Assembly: GCA_964345255.1 (NCBI GenBank)
Contig: CAYFQK010000123.1
Span: 1 to 9,184, forward strand
Length of the DNA: 9,184 nt
Source: JAIPAH01 sp964345255
Lineage (GTDB): Bacteria > Bacteroidota > Bacteroidia > Bacteroidales > JAIPAH01
Direction of reading: 5' to 3'
Shown: piece by piece, positions 1 through 8,100 of the stretch
How positions within the stretch are numbered: the stretch's first letter is position 1
Layout of the letters: the number at the start of each line of letters is the position of its first letter
The notes under the pieces: model-generated
What the model was told of the DNA's origin: nothing
Seen by the model: the letters and a program-made list of their open reading frames with translations, nothing else
Database searches by the model: none
Translations under genes and position numbers: made by a program

Positions 1-1840
1 CGGCAAACCGGGTTTGTTCTGCGCCATAGTCAGTGGAATATTTCTTGAGCTCGCAGTCGTAATACTCGATGCATCCGCACTCCAGGCACCTTTGCGCCTC
101 ATGCCTGGCCACACTCTCATCCGTGTAGCCCAATTCCACCTCTTTAAAGTTTAAGCGCTTATCCTCCGGAAGGGTAGGCATTTCCTCGCGTTTCTGCTCA
201 GGATAATGTCCCTTATATTCTTCTTTTTCCTGTTTACGGAAATTCTCCTTTTTACTGATGAATTCCTTTTTCGGCGGCTCTATATTGCTGGCGCCTTGCA
301 GATATTGTTTAACGCTGTTGGCAGCAACCTGAGCCTGTGCAATGGCTTCGATGATGGTAGCAGGTCCCGTCACACCGTCGCCGGCAGCAAAAACCGAAGA
401 GATTCCTGTTTGGAGCGTTTTAGGCTCTGCATCGATATCGCCCCAGCGGTTTAGTTCCAGCTGCCCGTTATCAGAATGATTGTTGATTTCATCAATAAAA
501 TTGACATCTGTCTTCTGACCAATCGCAGCGAGGATGTAATCCACCTCAAGGTCAAACTCTGAGCCTTCAATAGGTATCGGACGCCTTCGACCTGACTTAT
601 CGGGCTCTCCAAGTTCCATTTTAATCAGAGTGACGGATTTTAATTTTCCATCCTTATCCTTGTTGACTTTTTTTGGATTGGTAAGTAAAAGATATTCAAC
701 ACCCTCCAGCTTAGACTCGTGAATTTCAATAGGGTTCGCAGGCATCTGCTCTTCAGCCCGGCGATAAATGACATACACTTTATCGGCATTGCACCTGGCT
801 GCAGTCCGGCAGCAGTCCATCGCCGTGTTTCCTCCACCAACTACAGCTACTTTTTTACCTGAGAAGTCATGCTTTTGCCCTGTCATTTCCATGTTTCTAA
901 GGAAATCGATTCCTGAAAAGACATTCCCGGCATCGTCACCCTCGCAACCAATAAGCGTTCCTTTTTGAGAACCTATAGTAAGTATCGTAGCGTCATAGTT
1001 CTTTTTCAACTGCTCATATTTCAGGTTGTCGCCCAGTTTTTGATTTGTGTAGAGATTGGTCCCAAGATCGGTAATATTTTTGATTTCCTCGTCGAGGATA
1101 TCATTCGGCAGGCGATATTCAGGAATACCATACCGCAACCAGCCCCCTGCTTCCGGAGCTGCTTCATAAATATCGACCTGGTGGCCTTCAATCTGCAAAA
1201 AATGGGCTGCTGACAAGCCGCCCGGACCGCCGCCAATGACAGCTACTTTTTTCCCTGTGGCGGGCTTCACCTCTGGGATATATTTGTTATCCGATTGTAA
1301 ATCGTAATCCGACGCAAATCGCTTCAGATAGTCTATCCCCACAGGGGCTCCCTCATCCAGGAGGTTACGGCGGCATTCGTTCTCACAAGGTCTTACACAT
1401 ACTCGTCCGCAGATAGCCGGCAAGGGATTCGTATCTTTAATTACTTTCACCGCTTCGCTATATTGCCCTTTATCGATAAGCGAGATATAGCCTTGAACAT
1501 CAACCCCCGCCGGACAAGTTTGCTTACAGGGCGCTTCGCAATCGGCATAGTGATTACTCAGCATCAGTTCCAGCGCGGTCCTGCGGGATTTCCTGATGCT
1601 CTCGTTGGTAGTTTCTATTTCCATCCCTTCAGCAATCTCTGTAGAACAGGAAGGTTGATGCCCACGGCCTCCTTTGACATCGACGACACACAAAAAGCAT
1701 GAAGTATATGGCTCAAGGCGCGGGTCATTGCATAAAGTCGGGATATCGAATCCATTTCTCTCTGCAAGATGAAGAATGGTTTCTCCTTTATATCCGTTTA
1801 CTCTTTTGCCGTTTAATATTACGTTTAAACGATCTGACAT
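1..1840 (-). CDS. [2Fe-2S]/GltD-like FAD-NADPH oxidoreductase subunit, partial (StnC/NfnB-like or hydrogenase-linked)
   Basis: The gene is 3'-truncated by the window edge: 613 codons are visible with no stop. Residues 1-80 are a plant-type [2Fe-2S] domain (C37, C48, C51, C65) as in NuoG/HydA N-termini. Residues 97-160 carry Cys sets C101/C105/C109 and C144/C148/C152/C156 for the Fe-S clusters of the GltD N-terminus. Residues 197-515 are a two-dinucleotide-domain reductase: FAD loop GGGPGG (203-208), NADP loop GGGNTA (335-340) followed by YRR (359-361), a basic pair that usually signals NADPH preference, and a second FAD motif AAGD (485-488). Near the edge is CLECGC (585-590) with C596, a signature that often leads into ferredoxin-like and catalytic domains in related fusions. 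It follows the NuoF-like gene by 33 bp, so it is probably the third subunit of one soluble complex exchanging electrons with NADPH. The missing C-terminus could be a ferredoxin tail, an [FeFe]-hydrogenase domain or a formate dehydrogenase link. An in-frame ATG at 1858 would add six residues; 1840 fits the usual start of the [2Fe-2S] domain better. Confidence 0.93.
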   Translation of the reverse strand, partial: MSDRLNVILNGKRVNGYKGETILHLAERNGFDIPTLCNDPRLEPYTSCFLCVVDVKGGRGHQPSCSTEIAEGMEIETTNESIRKSRRTALELMLSNHYADCEAPCKQTCPAGVDVQGYISLIDKGQYSEAVKVIKDTNPLPAICGRVCVRPCENECRRNLLDEGAPVGIDYLKRFASDYDLQSDNKYIPEVKPATGKKVAVIGGGPGGLSAAHFLQIEGHQVDIYEAAPEAGGWLRYGIPEYRLPNDILDEEIKNITDLGTNLYTNQKLGDNLKYEQLKKNYDATILTIGSQKGTLIGCEGDDAGNVFSGIDFLRNMEMTGQKHDFSGKKVAVVGGGNTAMDCCRTAARCNADKVYVIYRRAEEQMPANPIEIHESKLEGVEYLLLTNPKKVNKDKDGKLKSVTLIKMELGEPDKSGRRRPIPIEGSEFDLEVDYILAAIGQKTDVNFIDEINNHSDNGQLELNRWGDIDAEPKTLQTGISSVFAAGDGVTGPATIIEAIAQAQVAANSVKQYLQGASNIEPPKKEFISKKENFRKQEKEEYKGHYPEQKREEMPTLPEDKRLNFKEVELGYTDESVARHEAQRCLECGCIEYYDCELKKYSTDYGAEQTRFA

Positions 1841-1873
1841 GGTATTCCGGTTTATCATTATTTATTCAATTAT

Positions 1874-3655
1874 TTAAGACACGATTATAGCATCAAAATT
1901 GCAGCGATTATAACAGTCCCCGCATTTGATACACAGCTCCTGATCGATAACATGTGGCTGCTTTTTCTCGCCGGTGATGGCATTGGAAGGACATTTCCTT
2001 GCACACACCATACAGCCGGTACATTTTTCCGGATCAATCTCATACTTCAACAAAGGCTTACATGATTTTGCCGGACATTTTTTATCTCTGATATGGGCTT
2101 CATACTCATCTCTGAAATATTTTATTGTTGTCAGAACCGGGTTCGGAGCCGTCTGCCCGAGTCCGCACAATGAATTTTCCTTGATTTGATGAGAGAGGTT
2201 TTCTAATTCTTCGATATCGCCTTCTTTGCCTTCCCCGTTTGTAATATTCTCAAGGATCTCCAGCATCCTTTTTGTTCCCATACGGCAGAAGGTACATTTT
2301 CCGCAGCTTTCCTCCTGGGTAAAATTGAGGAAGAATTTAGCGACATCCACCATACACGTCGTTTCGTCCATAACCACCATTCCGCCGGAACCCATAATAG
2401 CGCCTGTTGCGTTAACAGAGTCGTAATCCACCACGGTATCGGCCAGGTAATCAGGAATGCATCCGCCGGAGGGTCCTCCCATCTGTACCGCTTTAAAATC
2501 TTTTCCTCCAATTATTCCACCGCCCAGTTCAAAGATGATATCGCGAATACTCATCCCCATGGGCACTTCCACCAGTCCGGAGTGTCTTACCTTCCCGGCA
2601 AGAGCGAACACTTTTGTTCCTTTGCTTTTTTCGGTCCCGTATTTTGAAAAAGAGGAGGCGCCGTTGTGAATGATATAAGGCACATTGGCGTATGTTTCAA
2701 CATTGTTGATATTGGTAGGCTGCTTCCACAATCCTGAATTAGCGGGGAACGGCGGTCTTTTGCGCGGCATCCCGCGTTTCCCTTCCACCGAAGCTATGAG
2801 CGCTGTTTCCTCACCACATACAAAAGCCCCTGCTCCTTCTTTAACGAAGAGGTCAAAATTAAAGCCCTCGATTCCGCCGGCATTCTCACCGAGGAACCCA
2901 TCTGTTCTGGCCTGCCTGATAGCCAGGTTCAGCCTTTTAACGGCCAGCGGATATTCGGCTCGGCAGTAGATAATCCCCTGGCTTGCTCCCACAGCATAAG
3001 CCGCGATAATCATTCCCTCTAAAACGGCATGCGGATCTCCTTCAAGCAGCGAGCGATCCATAAAAGCGCCCGGGTCTCCTTCGTCGGCATTGCAGATAAT
3101 ATACTTTTCTTTGGAGGGGTTGTTATAAGCAAACCGCCATTTCTTTCCCGTAGGAAAGCCTCCGCCTCCGCGGCCTCTTATGCCTGATTGCAGGACCTCA
3201 TCAATAATCTTTTCCCTGGGAATTTTCTCGGTGGCTATTTTCTTTAGTGCAGCATATCCTTCGTTATCCATGTATTCTTCAATAGATTCGGGGTCTATAT
3301 GCCCGCAATTCCGGAGGGCTATCTTCACCTGACCATCCAGAAATTCCTGGTCCTCGCCCGTGTCGAATAAATCAGAACTGACCACATAGTCCTTCACCGG
3401 CTCACTGGCGGCTATATGCTTATCAAGAATCTTCAGTGCCCGGTCTTCGTCCACATCTCCGTACAAATAGGATCCTGATTCATCGACAATTTCCACCAAA
3501 GGTTCACGGTAGCACATGCCGACGCAACTGGTTTGTTTAAGCTCAAAATCCAGATTCTCGGCGGCTTTTAGCTCCTCTATTTTTTGATAAGTCTTGTTGG
3601 CACCTGCCGCTATACCGCAGCTCCCCAAACCAACTATTACTTTTGTTTTGCTCAT
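1874..3655 (-). CDS. nuoF: NuoF/HydB-like NADH-binding FMN and iron-sulfur subunit of a soluble complex
   Basis: At 593 residues this is longer than complex I NuoF (about 440) and matches HydB, HndC and StnB types. Domains in order: an N-terminal thioredoxin-like ferredoxin domain (about 1-90; C13, C44, C48); the 51-kDa FMN/NADH domain with GRGGGGFPTGKKW (161-173), CNADEGDPGAF (188-198) and GAGAFVCGEETA (274-285); an SLBB-like segment (about 347-400); the NuoF [4Fe-4S] site C451, C454, C457 and C497; C527 and C532 in the linker; and a C-terminal 2x[4Fe-4S] ferredoxin (C545, C548, C551, C555 and C575, C578, C581, C585). It should oxidise or reduce NAD(H) at FMN and pass electrons through the added ferredoxin domain. 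In bifurcating enzymes this subunit carries the bifurcating FMN site; that is known of the family, not visible here. It starts 19 bp after the nuoE-like stop and no Shine-Dalgarno is seen. The symbol is by homology only: no complex I membrane subunits are present, and hydB or stnB may be truer names. Confidence 0.96.
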   Translation of the reverse strand: MSKTKVIVGLGSCGIAAGANKTYQKIEELKAAENLDFELKQTSCVGMCYREPLVEIVDESGSYLYGDVDEDRALKILDKHIAASEPVKDYVVSSDLFDTGEDQEFLDGQVKIALRNCGHIDPESIEEYMDNEGYAALKKIATEKIPREKIIDEVLQSGIRGRGGGGFPTGKKWRFAYNNPSKEKYIICNADEGDPGAFMDRSLLEGDPHAVLEGMIIAAYAVGASQGIIYCRAEYPLAVKRLNLAIRQARTDGFLGENAGGIEGFNFDLFVKEGAGAFVCGEETALIASVEGKRGMPRKRPPFPANSGLWKQPTNINNVETYANVPYIIHNGASSFSKYGTEKSKGTKVFALAGKVRHSGLVEVPMGMSIRDIIFELGGGIIGGKDFKAVQMGGPSGGCIPDYLADTVVDYDSVNATGAIMGSGGMVVMDETTCMVDVAKFFLNFTQEESCGKCTFCRMGTKRMLEILENITNGEGKEGDIEELENLSHQIKENSLCGLGQTAPNPVLTTIKYFRDEYEAHIRDKKCPAKSCKPLLKYEIDPEKCTGCMVCARKCPSNAITGEKKQPHVIDQELCIKCGDCYNRCNFDAIIVS

Positions 3656-3674
3656 AACTGAATTTTTTACAGAA

Positions 3675-4211
3675 CTACGATTTATTTTTTTGCTCGCGGA
3701 GCCTCATGTTTTTTATCACTTTCACGGATTTATCCCTGGAGAGCTTCCCGTAGGTCTCCTCTCCAATCATCATGACGGGTGCAAGCGAGCAGCAACCCAG
3801 GCATGCCACAGATTCCAGTGTAAAAAGACCATCCTCAGTAGTCTCGCCGTCTTTTACTTTTAAGGAGTCTTCAAGGGCATCGGTGATATTTTCAGCCCCC
3901 TGAACATGACATGCTGTGCCGTGACAGACTTTAATGATGTTCTTCCCTACAGGCTTCAGTCTGAACTGGGCATAAAAAGTAGCCACACCATACAGGTGAG
4001 TCATTTCTAAGCCCGTTTCGCGGGAAATTTTTTCGAATGCTTCCCGCGGGATGTACCCCAAACTTTGCTGAGCCCCCTGAAGCAATGGGATTACATTACC
4101 TTTGGTATGTTTATACTTCTCTATAAGTGGATCCAGAACACTAAGGTCTATGTCATCTTGTTCCTTGATTGCCTGGTCTTCCTCCGCTATTGGTATTCTT
4201 TGAATTCGCAT
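3675..4211 (-). CDS. nuoE: NuoE/HydC-like [2Fe-2S] subunit
   Basis: This 178-residue protein is the usual size for NuoE, HydC or HndA. An N-terminal helical part (about 20-80, with the family-typical GYIPREAFEKIS and ATFYAQF stretches) precedes a thioredoxin-fold [2Fe-2S] domain. The cluster ligands are C96 and C101 in CHGTACHVQG and C137 and C141 in CLGCCSLAPV; C140 is an extra cysteine beside the fourth ligand. CHGTACHV is the form common in soluble hydrogenase and transhydrogenase subunits. Its role is electron relay beside the NuoF-like FMN subunit in the cytoplasm. It is the first gene of the three-gene operon, and the 411-bp gap before it holds the candidate promoter. No Shine-Dalgarno precedes the ATG. 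The next in-frame Met (residue 70) would remove the helical domain, so 4211 is the start. The symbol is by homology. Confidence 0.95.
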   Translation of the reverse strand: MRIQRIPIAEEDQAIKEQDDIDLSVLDPLIEKYKHTKGNVIPLLQGAQQSLGYIPREAFEKISRETGLEMTHLYGVATFYAQFRLKPVGKNIIKVCHGTACHVQGAENITDALEDSLKVKDGETTEDGLFTLESVACLGCCSLAPVMMIGEETYGKLSRDKSVKVIKNMRLREQKNKS

Positions 4212-4258
4212 CGTTGATTATTAGTTTTATATAGAAAAACTGCATCTTTTATATTTGA

Positions 4259-4288
4259 TAAAATTATTAATTGTTAAAGTGCAGACAA
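4259..4288 (-). promoter_or_regulatory. Candidate Bacteroidota-type promoter of the redox operon
   Basis: Read on the minus strand, TTG (4288-4286) is followed after 19 bp by TAATTTTA (4266-4259). This matches the Bacteroidota -7 consensus TAnnTTTG at all but its last base, with spacing near the expected -33 to -7 distance. Transcription would begin near 4252, leaving a leader of about 40 nt before the ATG at 4211. The region is very AT-rich, so chance matches are possible. Confidence 0.4.
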
Positions 4289-4302
4289 TTATTTTTTCCT
4301 GA

Positions 4303-4320
4303 TTTACAAAAATTTGTAAA
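4303..4320. promoter_or_regulatory. Operator-like palindrome upstream of the redox operon
   Basis: TTTACAAA-AA-TTTGTAAA is a perfect 8-2-8 inverted repeat, 92 bp upstream of the nuoE-like ATG and about 15 bp upstream of the candidate -33 element. That position suits an activator site better than a repressor site. It does not match a textbook Rex site (TTGTGAA-N4-TTCACAA) or FNR site (TTGAT-N4-ATCAA). The binding protein is unknown. Confidence 0.4.
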
Positions 4321-4336
4321 CAATCTAAATAAATAG

Positions 4337-4360
4337 TCGTATCTAATAATCTGGATACGA
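4337..4360. repeat. Inverted repeat, 7-bp stem
   Basis: TCGTATC (4337-4343) and GATACGA (4354-4360) pair perfectly around a 10-nt loop. It sits between the two operons. It could be a second regulatory site, or a weak hairpin ending transcripts from the upstream operon, but no clear T-tract follows on the minus strand. Confidence 0.35.
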
Positions 4361-4424
4361 TAAGATTACACTTAAGAGAATGTCAAGAATAATTGCATTA
4401 AACTCTGTTGATAATTTCACCTTG

Positions 4425-4612
4425 AGTGGCATGCCATAAGGGAATTACGCATAGTTTGTGCGAGAATCTCGCAAACCACGTTAGCGGGTTCAGATAGCAG
4501 GAGTGGCGATAGGCCAACTAATAAGCTACGGTGGGATGAAACGAAAAGTTGTTTAGGCACGTAACTATTCTAAGCCGGTATATAACGGAGGCGGACTCAT
4601 TGTGCTACAAAA
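4425..4612. other. Unexplained structured non-coding block
   Basis: This part of the 411-bp gap (4212-4622) is visibly less AT-rich than the promoter region next to it and has no convincing ORF. It contains the perfect palindrome TGGCATGCCA (4427-4436), the near-palindrome TGCGAGA-a-TCTCGCA (4459-4473), and a purine-rich part around 4491-4555. The plus-strand string GTGCG at 4458-4462 is the usual 5' end of a group II intron, but no reverse transcriptase or domain V is seen, so this is only a hint. Other options are a small RNA gene, an extended 3' UTR of the lipoprotein transcript, or a decayed mobile element. Confidence 0.3.
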
Positions 4613-4622
4613 AAGACAATGG

Positions 4623-5153
4623 CTAAAGCGGGTCGGCTTTAACCTGGTATTCCATATCTGCTTTAATAGTAACATCCCTGGCAAAGGCCTCCCTTGTCAC
4701 TGCTTTAACTCTCAATTCGTAAGTATCTTTTTTAATATAAGCACTTAAATCATCATCTGTCGTCTCCAGTTCAATAGATGAAACATCGCGGGGGATATTA
4801 TCCTTGTGGGCGATTTGTATTTCCTCCACCCCATCGGTCGATATGTATATTTCAAGTGATTTCAAAAAGCTGAATGTAAAATCCTCGGGTGACTGGATAG
4901 TCAATTCAAGTTTTTTCAGTTTGATGGTTTCAACCAAATCAGTTCTGGTGTCGTTATTTTCAAACTCCTGCGATGAATTTGTTGTAATATCAGGAGTAGG
5001 CACGCTGAAAGGGATATCTATCCCATAGCTGTTTTCGATGGTAAACGTTGTACTATCGATTATTTTAAAAGTCAGCAAATCTTCTATGGTTTCACACGAA
5101 AAAAAAGAAACCAAAAACAGCGCTGTAGCTAAAAAATATATCCTTCGTCTCAT
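4623..5153 (-). CDS. Predicted lipoprotein of unknown function
   Basis: A 176-residue protein that I do not recognise as a named family. The N-terminus is a lipoprotein signal: basic MRRR, a hydrophobic stretch (5-18), then FFSC with the predicted lipidated cysteine at C20. Acidic residues follow soon after (E21, E24, D25). The rest is polar, acidic and alternates in a pattern suggesting beta strands, with no further membrane segment or catalytic motif. It is likely anchored in the outer or inner membrane facing the periplasm or the surface. It lies 15 bp downstream of the 1149-aa gene on the same strand, so the two are probably co-transcribed. No clear terminator follows its stop. The start at 5153 is fixed by the signal peptide. 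Confidence 0.85.
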   Translation of the reverse strand: MRRRIYFLATALFLVSFFSCETIEDLLTFKIIDSTTFTIENSYGIDIPFSVPTPDITTNSSQEFENNDTRTDLVETIKLKKLELTIQSPEDFTFSFLKSLEIYISTDGVEEIQIAHKDNIPRDVSSIELETTDDDLSAYIKKDTYELRVKAVTREAFARDVTIKADMEYQVKADPL

Positions 5154-5168
5154 AATTAAATTAATTTA

Positions 5169-8100
5169 CTAGTAGTGAATGACGGCAAAACGATCCCGTC
5201 CGTCCATTTTTATACCAAGTGGTTCATCAAACCTAACATGTTTAAAATAGTATGGTTGTTCAAAAACCTCCATACTTTCCAGTTTTTTCCAATCAATATA
5301 GCATCTCGAATTATCAGCCAGGATGGAAAAATACCCCACATTCATACTTGTAACATTATGAAAGAAATGAGAACCTGAGGAAGCATCGAGCGGAAACCCT
5401 GCGAGACCGGTTTCCACGATGATTTTAGCATAGGAGATTTGCGGCCAGTTAACTGGAATCCCAATCCAGCGGTCTCTTGTCCCCCACCTTCCGGGGCCTA
5501 TAAGGACATATTTCCTGTTTTCGGCTTTCATTTTTTCATTAATATTTTCTATCTCCTGTGCCATCTCAGTCGTTTTAGACTTATCAAAACGGGCCCTGTC
5601 GATAAAAATTATATCATACACTCCTTCCACAATCCCATTACCCATTATTCTCTCAGAGTATAGCAAGCGTTTTTCTTTAGGTATTTCATCCAGATTTATC
5701 TTATAATGTTGCATTTTACCTATCAGCGGTTTAATCTGCAACAGATAGAAAAAAGCTTTCCAGTTTTTGTCGCGGTTCAAATCTACTGCAAACTCAATTT
5801 CCACAGGAAAGCCCATAGCTTCTTCAACCACATCAAGCACTACTTCAATTGTTTTGGCCAGGGGGATGTACTTATATTTCAGGATATCTGCAAAATTAAT
5901 AATGCGTGGGCCATACTTATTCACGCCGGCATGCAATGTTTCCGATTCCAGATCATAGGTTGATGCCGTATGTTTGAGCGTACCATGCTTTTCAGCTACA
6001 TCCGTATCCAGGCGCGCCAGGCTGGCCTCATCCCCTTGTGTCAAATCAAATTCCTGCTTTGATAAATCCACCGCCCAAAATTCGGTTTGGGAGTTTTTAA
6101 ATAGTTCTTTAGTCGTATTAATCTCACTATCAGGATATTTTGGTGAGAACCTGTAAGCCTTTTCGCCTTCCACCACATGTTTTCCCAGCCCGATGGCTGC
6201 AACAACAAAACCCTCTTCCGGTTTCATGTGGGAGACAGGATAAAAATTATAAGACTGCGCTACTCCGCTGATATGAGGATAGTAATACTCTTCATACTGG
6301 CTGCCCACCACTTCCTGAATGACCACTGCCATTTTTTCTTCCTCCAGTTTGTAATCTATGGCCTGTATGTAGCCCCGTGCTGCTTTTGAATATACAGAGG
6401 CGTAAACCAGTTTAATGGCATCCGTTAACTGCTGAAGTCTCACCCGGAAGCTCTTGTGATTATTGGGCAGGATAAACGTGTCGAAGATCCCGGCAAATGG
6501 TTGCAGCAGCGAATCTTCGAAGAGGCCGGACGACCGCACCGCCAGAGGTTTATCGATTTTTCGAAGTATTGCCCTGAGGCGTTTAATGAGCCTGTCGGTA
6601 AGTTTTGAATTCAAAAACCTTTCTTTAATGTATTCGTAATCAGTTTCCTCAAGAACCTCCTCATACAAATGGTTACGATTCATAAAATACTCAAACTCTT
6701 CGGTCCCTATGATGGAAGTGCGGGGAAAGCTGATGTTAATATCGGGTAGCTGTTTAGAAAAATCAAAATTGTTGATGAGCGTGTTGATGAAGGCAAGCCC
6801 TCTCCCTTTGCCGCCTAATGCACCATCGGCCAGGCGAATAATGTTGCTGGGATCCAGAATAGCCGACTCCTCAAAAGGTATGATCTTCCCTTTATTCTGC
6901 TCATTCCTGAATTTTGAAATCACATCGAGCATATAACGTCTTATTTCATCAGCGGAATCAAAGTCCGAAACATGATGGGGGCTTAAAATGCGGGCGGCCT
7001 GTATTTCCCCGCGGGCCATGAGCCATAGTGAAAAATGGTTCTTTTTGCCATGATAAATCAAAGAATCATCGGGAATAGTTCGAAGACGCTGCTCAAATTC
7101 TCTCAATGATTTGGCTGTTGCAATTTGTTTACCTTCTTTGTTGCGATAAATAAAATTTCCGAAGCCCAAATGATAATTAATAAAAGTACGAAGGTCCTGC
7201 TCCAGTGACTCAGACGATTTATTAATGAAGCTCGCGCGGTATTGATAAGCCCGGTCGGAATTCTGGGTATTTGATGACTGCACCACAATAGGCAGAGCGG
7301 TATCCATTTCCCTTATTTTAGACACCAGCTCAAATCCGGCATCTTCTACCATTTTGTCATCACGTTGAAACTTAACATCCGAAATCAGGCAGAGCATGTA
7401 ATCCTTGTACTTCTTATAAATCCTTAATGCCTCTTCATAGGTGCTGGCGTGAAGAATCTTGGGACGCGCCCTCATTCTTAATACTTTATAAAGCTCGTCG
7501 GTGCTAACATCCTCAATAATGCGCCTGGTTTGCTCCATAAGAATTTTATAGAGAATAGGTAAATACCGCGAGTAATATTTCGGAGAATCTTCAACCAGAA
7601 GGATAACCCTGACAAGCCCCACCTGCGTGTCATTCTCCACATTAATTTTATCCTCTACGTGTTTAATCATAGAGAAAAAGACATTGGATTCCCCATTCCA
7701 GGTAAATATTTTATCAATAATGTCTTTCTCTCCCAATTCCTTCTGAATAGAACCGATGCTGCTGTTATTGTTTAAAAGCGCATGAATAGGAATATAGGGG
7801 TACGCCTTTTTTATTTTGAACGCCATATCAATGGGTGTCTTCACATCTAAACCTACCATAAAAATGATGAGGTCGAAATGCTTGATGCTCATCTCATGTT
7901 CCAGCTCTTCCTCCGAGGAAACACCTGTAATACGTGGCATGGAGGTGAGATTCAACTGATGATACTCTCCCAGGACGTGTTCTGAAAAACGTCCCTCCCG
8001 CTCAATGGTGAAGGCGTCGTATAAATTGGCAAACAACAAAATTTCTTTGACCTTAAAGGGCATCAGATCGTGGTATATATCGCGGTTGTAATTGCTCTTG

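Noticed and set aside
206..1702. Several 60-82 codon plus-strand frames and short minus-strand frames
   Set aside because: The continuous minus-strand frame across 1-1840 encodes a clear flavoprotein; the others overlap it in other frames.
2203..2511. Minus-strand 102-codon open frame
   Set aside because: It is an out-of-frame shadow inside the NuoF-like gene, whose own frame carries the Fe-S ligands here.
1874..4211. Respiratory complex I locus
   Set aside because: NuoE/NuoF-like genes are present, but the HydB-type extra ferredoxin domains and the adjoining GltD-like gene, with no membrane subunits, point to a soluble complex.
4303..4320. Rex or FNR/CRP operator
   Set aside because: The half-sites TTTACAAA and the 2-bp spacer do not fit TTGTGAA-N4-TTCACAA or TTGAT-N4-ATCAA.
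4458..4612. Group II intron 5' end
   Set aside because: Only the GTGCG string fits; no domain V, reverse transcriptase or 3' end is visible, so it is kept only as a hint.
4598..4621. CATTGT/ACAATG hairpin right after the lipoprotein stop as a terminator
   Set aside because: The stem is only 6 bp and AT-rich, and the T-run is in the loop rather than after the stem.
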